Shown here: piece after piece, positions 11,133 to 18,040 of the stretch | Layout of the letters: the number at the start of each line of letters is the position of its first letter | Position numbering within the stretch: position 1 is the stretch's first letter | Assembly: GCA_035764725.1 (NCBI GenBank) | Contig: DASTYT010000124.1 | Span: 27,928-91,927 of the forward strand | Source of the DNA: Candidatus Methylomirabilota bacterium | Lineage (GTDB): Bacteria; Methylomirabilota; Methylomirabilia; Rokubacteriales; CSP1-6 | Direction of reading: 5' to 3' | DNA: 64,000 nt | The notes under the pieces: generated by a model | Databases searched by the model: none | Told to the model about the DNA's origin: nothing | Seen by the model: only the letters and a program-made list of their open reading frames with translations | Position numbers and translations under genes: made by a program

Positions 11133-12365
11133 TCAGGCGAGGTCCGCCCTCGCGGTGCGGCCGGTCGCGCCGGCCGACGGCAGGAGGGGCGCCACCCTTT
11201 CCACCATCTCCACCAGCCGCGCCGTGGTGACGTCCCACGCGAACCGGGCGCGGACGAACGCCGCCGCGTGCCCACCCATCTCGGCGCGCAGCGTGGGATT
11301 GCCGAGGAGCTGGGCGATGGGCTCGCCGCACGCGTCCACGGCGGGCGCGACCAGGAGGTCGGCCCCGGGCCGGGCACCCAGATCGTCGGCCGTGTCGGCG
11401 GCCGTCACGACGGGCAGGCCCGCGCACATCGCCTCGAGAATTGCGGTGGGCGGGCTGACTTCCGATGGAAACGGCGCCACCGCCAGGGCGGCCCGGTGCA
11501 GGAGCGGACGAACGTCGGCGACGTGCTCGTGCACCTCCACGCCGTGGATCCGCCCGAGATCGCGCGCCGACAGCGGCAGGTTGCGGCCGACGACGGCGAA
11601 GCGCGTGCTGGGATAGCGCCGGCGCGTGGCCGGCACCGCCGCGCGGCAGAAGGCAGCCGTCGCCTGGACGTCCGCGGCGGACTCGAGCGGGCTCAGGAGC
11701 AGCACGATCGGCGTGCCGGGCATCCGGAGGGCCGGAATGAAGTGATCCACGTCCACCCCGCTCGGCACCACCACCGGGGGCGAGCCCGCCGGCGTGTCGA
11801 CGCTCCGCGCGGCGCTGGCGCTCGACACGACGGAGCGGGCGGCGCGCCGGGCGATCGCGACCTCGGCGAGGCGAAGCCGTGCCGCTTCCGTGCGATAGAA
11901 GTTCGCCCCGGGGAAGGATCGCTCACCGGCCTGTCGTAGCCACCAGCGCGAGTCCACCTCGGCGAAATCCATCAGGATGGGGACGGCGGGATCGGCATCG
12001 AGCGCGTACTGGATCATGCTCGACGACGTCACGCAGATCGCGTCATAGGCATCGACGCGGAGGCGATCGCGAAGACGAGCCGCGAGGGCGGCCGAGCGAG
12101 CGTAGGCCATGCTCGCCGAGCTACCGGTGGCAAGACTCACCGCGCTGGAGAGCGTCTTCCAGCCGCGCGTCACCACCGCGAACTCCAGGTCCCCGAACTC
12201 GGCCCGCAGGGCCGAGATCGCACCGGCGGGATTGGGGTCATCGGTCACGAAGGCCAGGGTTAGCCGGTGACTGCGGGCGAGCTGCCGCGCGAGCCGCACC
12301 TCTCGCGTGGCATCCTCCCGTCGTCGCGACACCGGCAGCCAGCGGCCGAGCATCAGGATCTTCAT
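11133..12365 (-). CDS. Glycosyltransferase family 4
   Basis: This GT-B glycosyltransferase of 410 residues resembles its downstream neighbour: MKILMLGRWLPVSRR, then an N-terminal Rossmann domain, and SEVSPPTAILEAMCAGLPVV near residue 320 with the usual GT4 acidic helix. I chose ATG 12365; the open frame extends to 12854 but the extra part overlaps the FemAB gene and is out of character. It is the first gene of the third block, 67 bases downstream of the predicted transcription start of a sigma54 promoter (12444-12458). Its paralogy with the next gene suggests tandem duplication followed by divergence. Confidence 0.87.
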   Translation of the reverse strand: MKILMLGRWLPVSRRREDATREVRLARQLARSHRLTLAFVTDDPNPAGAISALRAEFGDLEFAVVTRGWKTLSSAVSLATGSSASMAYARSAALAARLRDRLRVDAYDAICVTSSSMIQYALDADPAVPILMDFAEVDSRWWLRQAGERSFPGANFYRTEAARLRLAEVAIARRAARSVVSSASAARSVDTPAGSPPVVVPSGVDVDHFIPALRMPGTPIVLLLSPLESAADVQATAAFCRAAVPATRRRYPSTRFAVVGRNLPLSARDLGRIHGVEVHEHVADVRPLLHRAALAVAPFPSEVSPPTAILEAMCAGLPVVTAADTADDLGARPGADLLVAPAVDACGEPIAQLLGNPTLRAEMGGHAAAFVRARFAWDVTTARLVEMVERVAPLLPSAGATGRTARADLA

Positions 12366-12443
12366 ATTTTGTCGAGGTCCCTGTCTCCGCTCCCCCAACT
12401 TTCGGAGCTTTTGTGCTAAGTACGCGTCAAATGAGCACTTCGA

Positions 12444-12458
12444 GCAGGTTCTGTGCCA
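12444..12458 (-). promoter_or_regulatory. Sigma54 (-24/-12) promoter for the third exopolysaccharide block
   Basis: Read on the minus strand the site is TGGCAC-AGAAC-CTGC, with GG and GC exactly 10 bases apart as sigma54 requires. It sits in a 98-base gap between FemAB and the first GT4 gene, and the inferred start is near 12432. No CGTATAG/CTAGTTGAG element is seen upstream; that DNA lies within the FemAB gene. Confidence 0.68.
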
Positions 12459-12463
12459 CCCCC

Positions 12464-13486
12464 TCAGGGCAAGAACCGGGTCAGGAACGGGCCGACCCGC
12501 TTCGCAACAGCCAGGGGAAGGCGCTTCCAGGCCTCCACGGCGAGATGCATCTTCGGGTTCGAAGGGCTCACGTTCGGCATGGTCGCGCCATCGAGCAGCG
12601 CGTACTGGTACGGGAGCGGGCGGGGCTCGAAGCCCCAGTGCCGCTTGAAGTTGTAGGCCCCCGTGCCCTCGCGGCTCCGACCGAAGTCGAAAACCCGGTA
12701 CCCGGCCCCCGCCACGTGACACATGAGCTCCCAGTACATGAAGTCGTTGACCGCGTACTGGAGCCCCTCGCGCAGCGCCCCGCTGTAGTAGGGGAGGGCC
12801 TGGTCCTCGTAGAGCAGCGTCAGGACGCCGGAGACCATCTGATCGTTGCGCCACACGGTCAGGAGCTCACACTCCTTGCCGAACTCCGTAACCAGCGCGT
12901 GGAAGAGCCGCCGGGGAAACACCGGCGAGCCCAGGTTGTGGACGCTCGCGGCATAGATCTCGTAGAAGGCGTCGAGATGCTGCATCCCGAGCTCGACGCG
13001 CAAGCCGTATTTGGCCCCCTGTCGGGTCATCCGACGCTGCTTGCGCGGAATCGCTTCGAGGTTCTCCTCCTCGGACGCCGAGATCGGCCGCGAGAACGTG
13101 ACATAGAGGGACTTGGTGGGAAGGTCCATCTCCTGGCCGCTCCGGTGCCGTAGCTCGACGTAGCCCGCGCCCACGCGACGCGCGCGCTCCGTCGCCGCGG
13201 CGAGCAGCGCGTCCCGGACCGCCGGCGCCTCCGCACAGATCCCGCCGTACACGGCGTACGGCACGGAGATCAGGGCGCGGCCGCCCAGGAGCCCACGAAC
13301 CTCGAAGAGCGGGAGCACACCCTCGATCCCGCCGCCGCGGGTGGCCATGAGGTAGTGGGGCTTGAGCCCGAACGCAGTCTGCACCGCGCGCTTCCAGGCG
13401 AGCAGGTGAAACGGGCTCCCGGCAGCGCTGGTGCGGACGAACGCGTCCCACTCCGGCGTGTCCCCGACGAGGCCTTGGATCTCCAT
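12464..13486 (-). CDS. FemAB-family protein, PEP-CTERM/XrtA-associated type
   Basis: About 340 residues in the FemAB/GNAT-like fold, as found in XrtA-associated FemAB proteins (TIGR03019-like). Seen in the sequence: SAAGSPFHLLAWKRAV near residue 20, a basic segment around residue 140 and GYRVFDFGRSREGTGAYNFK near residue 260, the family's most conserved region. It likely transfers an amino acid or acyl group to a polysaccharide or lipid-linked intermediate. Start at ATG 13486 with a GGGAG upstream; a longer frame to 13717 would overlap wecB. It is the last gene of the second block and is followed by a gap holding a sigma54 promoter for the third. Confidence 0.86.
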   Translation of the reverse strand: MEIQGLVGDTPEWDAFVRTSAAGSPFHLLAWKRAVQTAFGLKPHYLMATRGGGIEGVLPLFEVRGLLGGRALISVPYAVYGGICAEAPAVRDALLAAATERARRVGAGYVELRHRSGQEMDLPTKSLYVTFSRPISASEEENLEAIPRKQRRMTRQGAKYGLRVELGMQHLDAFYEIYAASVHNLGSPVFPRRLFHALVTEFGKECELLTVWRNDQMVSGVLTLLYEDQALPYYSGALREGLQYAVNDFMYWELMCHVAGAGYRVFDFGRSREGTGAYNFKRHWGFEPRPLPYQYALLDGATMPNVSPSNPKMHLAVEAWKRLPLAVAKRVGPFLTRFLP

Positions 13487-13509
13487 GTGAGCTCCCGTTG
13501 CGTGACTGG

Positions 13510-14601
13510 TCAGCGAGCCGGACCGTGGAGCAGGACGCGCACGATGCGCTCGGCCGCCTTGCCATCCCACAGCTCGGGAAGCTCCCCGGCCGGCCAGCGC
13601 CCGCCCGCCACGTCGCGCCACGCCGCAAAGATCGCGGCGGGGTCCACGCCGACGATCCGGTTGGTGCCGCGGAGGGTGGTGATCGGACGCTCGGTATTCT
13701 CGCGAAGGGTGATGCACGGCACGGAGAGGGCGGTCGTCTCTTCCTGAATACCGCCCGAGTCGGTGAGCACGCAGCGCGCGCTCGCCATCAGCTGCACGAA
13801 GTCGAGATAGGGCAGGGGCTCGATCAGCCGCAGGCCGGGGTGCGCGGGGAGGCCACCGCGCAGCGATTCGAGCCGCGCCCGTGTCCGCGGGTGCACGGGG
13901 AAGACGACGGGGATCTCCGCCTGCACACGGGCGATGGCCTCCATCACGCGACCGAGGGCGTCGGGCGTGTCGACATTGCTGGGCCGGTGGAGCGTGAGCG
14001 CGGCATAGCCGCCCGGGACGAGGCCCAGGGTGGTCAGCACGGCGGACGCACGTGCCTGCTCGCGGTAGCGGAACAGGGTGTCGATCATCACATTGCCCAC
14101 GAAGTGCACGCGGCGGGGGTCCACGCCCTCACGCGCCAGGTTCTCGTTGCCCGCTGGCTCGGTGGTGAACAAAGCGTCCGAGATGGCGTCGGTGATGATC
14201 CGGTTGATCTCCTCCGGCATGGTGCGGTCGCCGCTGCGGAGGCCGGCCTCGACGTGCGCGATGGGGAAGCCGAGGCGCACCGCGGTCAGCGCCGCCGCCA
14301 CGGTGGAGGTGACGTCCCCCACCACCACCACCCAGTCGGGCTTCCGCTCCAGCAGCACCGGCTCGAGCCTGCGCATGATCTCGGCGGTCTGGCCCACCGC
14401 GGTGTCCGCGCGCGCCTCCAGGTTCACGTCGGGCGCGGGAATCTCCAGGTTGGCAAAGAACGACGCCGACATCTGGAGATCGTAGTGCTGGCCGGTGTGC
14501 ACCAGGGTGACCTCGGCCTCCGGATACAGGCGCAGCTCGGCGAGCAGCGGCGCGATCTTGACAAAGTTCGGCCGCGCTCCCACGACGGCGACGATCTTCA
14601 C
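13510..14601 (-). CDS. wecB: UDP-N-acetylglucosamine 2-epimerase (non-hydrolysing)
   Basis: This cytoplasmic enzyme interconverts UDP-GlcNAc and UDP-ManNAc. The 363 residues match the family. Motifs: VVGARPNFVKIAPL at the start, VHTGQHYD near residue 38, HVEAGLRSGD near residue 115 and TDSGGIQEE near residue 280, all typical of WecB. I chose the GTG at 14601, which forms a GTGA overlap with the deacetylase stop, over a longer frame to 14778. Together with the nucleotide-sugar dehydrogenase at 16459 it suggests an N-acetylated hexosaminuronic acid (ManNAcA-like) in the polymer. Confidence 0.95.
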   Translation of the reverse strand: MKIVAVVGARPNFVKIAPLLAELRLYPEAEVTLVHTGQHYDLQMSASFFANLEIPAPDVNLEARADTAVGQTAEIMRRLEPVLLERKPDWVVVVGDVTSTVAAALTAVRLGFPIAHVEAGLRSGDRTMPEEINRIITDAISDALFTTEPAGNENLAREGVDPRRVHFVGNVMIDTLFRYREQARASAVLTTLGLVPGGYAALTLHRPSNVDTPDALGRVMEAIARVQAEIPVVFPVHPRTRARLESLRGGLPAHPGLRLIEPLPYLDFVQLMASARCVLTDSGGIQEETTALSVPCITLRENTERPITTLRGTNRIVGVDPAAIFAAWRDVAGGRWPAGELPELWDGKAAERIVRVLLHGPAR

Positions 14602-15455
14602 CGGATGTCTCCGATCGCGAGGAGCCCGGTCTCCGCGAGCACCTCGGAGGCCGGCGCGAACGAGACCTCGCCGAGCAGCCGGCGAAGCCGCGACTCCGTC
14701 TTCCCCACGTTCACCAAATGCCGGAAGCGGGTGAGCGGACCGACGGGGAGGCGGGGCTGGTCGGGGTCGAACTCCCACGGATGGAGATACACCATGGCCG
14801 GCTGACGCTCCTCGTTGATGCGGGCGATCGCCCGCCGGGTCACGCGATAGGGAAAGAGGCGGAAGTAGCCCCCACCCGCGACCGGCAGGCGCCGGCCCAG
14901 CACCGTCATCGTCGACATCGGGAACTCGGTGATCTCGCCTCCGCTGGGGGCCTTCCGCCGGTGCGGGAAGCGCGGAGCGTCGGGGATGCCGTACCGGTCG
15001 TGCACCACGGGAAAGATGCTCGAGTCGTAGCGGAAGCCCGCCTCGATCAGGACGTCGAGGCTCCAGAGCGTCGCGCGCATGATCGAGAACGTGGGCGCCC
15101 GGTAGCCGAGCACGGGACGGCCCACCGCGTCCTCGAGCGCCCGCTTCGCCCGGGTCACATCACGCTCGAAGTCGGGGCGCGAGAGGTGCTGGATCATCCG
15201 GTGTCCGTACCCGTGACAGGCGATCTCGTGGCCGAGCGAGGCGATTTCCCGTACGAGGCCGGGATGGCGCTCCGCCACCCAGCCCAGCACGAAGAAGGTG
15301 GCGCGGACCCGCTCGCGGTCGAGGATGTCGAGGAGGCGCTCGGTAGAGCGCGTCACCCGGCTTTCCAGCGTGGGCCATTCCTCGGGCCGCAGCACCCGGG
15401 CGAAGGCTTCCGCGTGGAAATACTCCTCGACGTCAAAAGTCAGCGCGTTCTTCAT
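14598..15455 (-). CDS. Polysaccharide deacetylase, XrtA-associated type (DUF3473 C-terminus)
   Basis: A 285-residue CE4 enzyme of the group that carries a C-terminal DUF3473 region and occurs in PEP-CTERM/XrtA clusters. Start: ALTFDVEEYFHAEAF (residue 4 on), where the metal-binding Asp is seen. HEIACHGYGHRMIQHL near residue 75 supplies the His pair, and GYRAPTFSI near residue 112 the conserved Arg region. The C-terminus has YLHPWEFDPDQPRLP near residue 225, typical of DUF3473. ATG 15455 was chosen over a longer frame to 15548; it overlaps the end of the epimerase gene by 23 bases. Confidence 0.92.
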   Translation of the reverse strand: MKNALTFDVEEYFHAEAFARVLRPEEWPTLESRVTRSTERLLDILDRERVRATFFVLGWVAERHPGLVREIASLGHEIACHGYGHRMIQHLSRPDFERDVTRAKRALEDAVGRPVLGYRAPTFSIMRATLWSLDVLIEAGFRYDSSIFPVVHDRYGIPDAPRFPHRRKAPSGGEITEFPMSTMTVLGRRLPVAGGGYFRLFPYRVTRRAIARINEERQPAMVYLHPWEFDPDQPRLPVGPLTRFRHLVNVGKTESRLRRLLGEVSFAPASEVLAETGLLAIGDIR

Positions 15456-16449
15456 GCGTTCCGACTTCGGCGAGCAGTCCCTCCTCGTGCTGCTCCGCCT
15501 CGGCGAAGAACTGCACGGTGTGCGCCAGCCCACTGACCACCGAGACACGGGGCGACCAGCCGAGCAGATCGGCGGCCACGGAGATGTCGGCGCGAATGGG
15601 CGATGCGGGCTCCGGCCTCGGACGGCCCTGGCGAGGCACCGCGTCGGTCCGGAGGAGTCGGTTCACGATGCCGAGGACTTCCAGGGCGGTCACGAGCTGT
15701 CCCGAGCCCACGTTGACGGCGCGACCTGCCGCGCGGGCCTGCTGGCCCGCCGCCACGGTCGCCGAGACGGCGTCGTCGACGAAGAGAAAGTCCTGCGCGA
15801 CGCGGCCGTCGCCGGCGAGCGTCGGGCGGCGGCCCCGCCGGAGCGTCTCGATGAGGGCGGGCACGAACGCGCCGTGGAGCACCGCGTTCTGCCGCGGCCC
15901 GTACACGTTGAAGTAGCGGATCAGGACGGTTTCGATGTGGCGCGAGGCATGATAGGCGCGGCAGTAGATCTCGGCGGCGAGCTTCGAGGCGCCGAAGACG
16001 GACACGGGAAGAGCGGGCCGATCCTCCGCGATCGGGGTGCTCTCGGTGCTGCCGTAGATCGAGGCGCACGACCCGAAGACGACGCGGCGCACCCCCTCGG
16101 TGGCCGCGGCCTGGAGCACGTTGAGGGTGCCCTGCACGTTCACGGTGTGGACCTCGCCGTGACCGCCCGCCACCGCGCCCGGCGGCAGCCCCGCGAGGTG
16201 ATAGACGCAGTCCACGTGCCGCATCGCCTTGCGGGCGAGCTTGTCGTCGCGGACATCGCCGATGATCAGCTCGATCCGGCGGCCGGGACGTCCGGGAGCC
16301 GCCCCCCGCTCGGGACCCGCCTGGAGATTGCGAAGGGAGCCCGTAGAGAGATTATCGAGCACCCGGACATCGACACCCTGCTCCAGCAGGGAGTCGACGA
16401 GGTGAGAGCCAATGAACCCAGCACCGCCAGTCACGAGAGCGATTGCCAT
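15433..16449 (-). CDS. NAD-dependent nucleotide-sugar epimerase/dehydratase with Phe in place of the catalytic Tyr
   Basis: A 338-residue extended SDR protein related to UDP-glucose 4-epimerase. The cofactor-binding TGGAGFIGSH is at residues 8-17, and SCASIYGS near residue 125 gives the conserved Ser. The SDR catalytic YxxxK is here VFGASK (about residues 148-154), so the Tyr is Phe; the codon is TTC, one base from TAC. The rest of the family pattern, including RYFNVYGPRQN near residue 175, is intact. It sits between a nucleotide-sugar dehydrogenase and deacetylase, so a role in making a UDP-uronic acid or in epimerising it is likely, but activity is doubtful if the Phe is real. Confidence 0.9.
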   Translation of the reverse strand: MAIALVTGGAGFIGSHLVDSLLEQGVDVRVLDNLSTGSLRNLQAGPERGAAPGRPGRRIELIIGDVRDDKLARKAMRHVDCVYHLAGLPPGAVAGGHGEVHTVNVQGTLNVLQAAATEGVRRVVFGSCASIYGSTESTPIAEDRPALPVSVFGASKLAAEIYCRAYHASRHIETVLIRYFNVYGPRQNAVLHGAFVPALIETLRRGRRPTLAGDGRVAQDFLFVDDAVSATVAAGQQARAAGRAVNVGSGQLVTALEVLGIVNRLLRTDAVPRQGRPRPEPASPIRADISVAADLLGWSPRVSVVSGLAHTVQFFAEAEQHEEGLLAEVGTHEERADF

Positions 16450-16458
16450 GGCGACCTC

Positions 16459-17775
16459 TCAGAGCGTGACGATTGACTTCTTCGAGCCGCGGTAACGCTT
16501 CAGCGCGTTGCGGGTGTCGACGACGAGGGAGGCCCGGTCGGCGATCGCCGCATAGTCGAAGCTCGAGTGGTTGGTGAGGATCAGCACGCAATCGGCGGCG
16601 GCGAGCGCCTCCGGGGTCGGCGTGACCGCGGCGAGCTTGTGTCCGTCGAGGGCGAGCTGGGGCGTGAACGGATCGGCGTAGGACACCCGCGCCCCCTTCT
16701 TCATGAGCATCTCGACGATCTCGAGGGCGGGCGACTCGCGGATATCGTTGACGTCCGCCTTGTACGTGATGCCCATGACGAGTACCGACGAGCCCCGGAG
16801 CGCCTTGGCGCGCTCGTTCAGGGCATCGCTGACGAGCGTCACCACGTGCTCGGGCATGTTGCGGTTGATCTGGTCGGCCAGGCCGATGAACTGCGCCTCG
16901 TACCCGGTCAGCCGGATCTTCCAGGACAGGTACAGGGGGTCGACCGGGATGCAGTGGCCGCCGATGCCGGGCCCCGGGTAGAAGGGCATGAAGCCGAACG
17001 GCTTGGTGGCGGCGGCGTCGATGACCTCCCAGGGATCCACGCCGATCTTGCGGCAGGCGAGGGCCAGCTCGTTGGCGAGCGCGATGTTGACGCTCCGGAA
17101 CGTGTTCTCCAGGAGCTTGGCGGTCTCCGCCACTCGCGGACTGGTCGCCCGGAACACGCTCGACGTCACGTGGCTGTAGAGGGCGGCGGCCAGCTCCGTG
17201 CACTCGGCGGTCACGCCGCCCACCACCTTGGGAATGTTGGCGGTGGTGAAGCGCTTGTTGCCGGGATCGACGCGCTCGGGCGAGAAGGCGAGGAAGTAGT
17301 CGTCGCCGATCACCCGGCCGAGGGATTCGATGCGCGGCTGCACGACCTCCTCGGTCGTCCCGGGGAACGTCGTGCTCTCGAGCACCATGAGCTGACCTTG
17401 GCGGAGCCGGGGCAGCAGGTTCTCCACCGCAGAGAGGATGAACGAGATGTCCGGCTCCTTCCCCTTTCGGAGGGGCGTGGGCACGCAGATCACGATGGCG
17501 TCCGCGGACTCCGCGCCCTCGAAGCTCGTGGTGGCGGACACGGTGCCCGCGGCGACGAGGGGGGCGAGGGTGTCGGCGGACACGTCGACGAGGTAAGTCT
17601 CACCCCGGTTGAGGAGGTTGACTCGCTCGAGGTCGAGGTCGATGCCGCGCACGGTGAGGCCGGCCTTGGCCAGCTCGACCGCGAGCGAGAGCCCGACGTA
17701 GCCCATCCCGACGATCGACACGCGGGCCGTCCGCGTGTCGAGCTTCTCCTTGAGCTGCTTGCTCCAGTGGTTCAC
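16459..17775 (-). CDS. Nucleotide-sugar dehydrogenase (UDP-GlcNAc/UDP-ManNAc 6-dehydrogenase family)
   Basis: It oxidises C6 of a UDP-sugar with two NAD to give the uronic acid. The 438 residues contain GMGYVGLSLAVELAKAG (NAD site, about 23-39), CVPTPLRKGKEPD (near 110, a pattern of the UDP-GlcNAc/ManNAc-type enzymes rather than UDP-glucose dehydrogenase), GPGIGGHCIPVDP with the catalytic Cys near residue 269, and GITYKADVNDIRESP near 335. The neighbouring wecB fits a ManNAcA or GlcNAcA product. The ATG is 13 bases downstream of the kinase gene remnant, so the gene is co-transcribed with it. Confidence 0.92.
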   Translation of the reverse strand: MNHWSKQLKEKLDTRTARVSIVGMGYVGLSLAVELAKAGLTVRGIDLDLERVNLLNRGETYLVDVSADTLAPLVAAGTVSATTSFEGAESADAIVICVPTPLRKGKEPDISFILSAVENLLPRLRQGQLMVLESTTFPGTTEEVVQPRIESLGRVIGDDYFLAFSPERVDPGNKRFTTANIPKVVGGVTAECTELAAALYSHVTSSVFRATSPRVAETAKLLENTFRSVNIALANELALACRKIGVDPWEVIDAAATKPFGFMPFYPGPGIGGHCIPVDPLYLSWKIRLTGYEAQFIGLADQINRNMPEHVVTLVSDALNERAKALRGSSVLVMGITYKADVNDIRESPALEIVEMLMKKGARVSYADPFTPQLALDGHKLAAVTPTPEALAAADCVLILTNHSSFDYAAIADRASLVVDTRNALKRYRGSKKSIVTL

Positions 17776-17788
17776 GAGCGATCTCCTC

Positions 17789-18040
17789 TCAGGCCTTGGT
17801 GTCGGCCTTGGCGTAGGCGCGGTAGTAGCTGTAGTACTGATTGACCTTCCGGACCGAGACCTGGTTCAGCACTACGCCCAGGATCGGCGTGCCGGACTTC
17901 TCGATGATGCTCTTGGCGCGCAGGAAGTCGCGCGGCCGCGTCAGGCCCGCCTGGCAGACGAGGATGACTCCGTCGGTGGCCGCGGCCATGTAGAGGTTGT
18001 CGGGGATCAGGAGGATCGGGGAGGAGTCGAGCAGCACGAA
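17789..18040 (-). pseudogene. C-terminal part of the Wzc-like tyrosine kinase, separated by an in-frame amber codon
   Basis: These 83 codons continue the reading frame of the upstream Wzz/kinase gene directly after a TAG at 18041-18043, with no frameshift. They encode the missing Walker B (FVLLDSSP) and a C-terminal tail with five tyrosines in eight residues (YYSYYRAY), the autophosphorylation cluster of bacterial tyrosine kinases. A GTG (18035-18037) could begin a separate 82-residue protein, but this would start inside the conserved Walker B strand, so an independent gene is unlikely. The piece is either lost by premature termination, made by readthrough of the amber codon, or the TAG is a sequence error. 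Confidence 0.8.

Noticed and set aside
12366-12600. A third copy of the CTAGTTGAG/CGTATAG element near the promoter at 12444
   Set aside because: Neither word is found in the expected interval 12490-12540; only an unrelated CTTCG-GGTT-CGAAG repeat at about 12551 was seen.
17789-18037. A separate small gene starting at the GTG 18035-18037
   Set aside because: It would begin inside Walker B and has no ribosome site; the preceding codons continue the kinase frame past the TAG.
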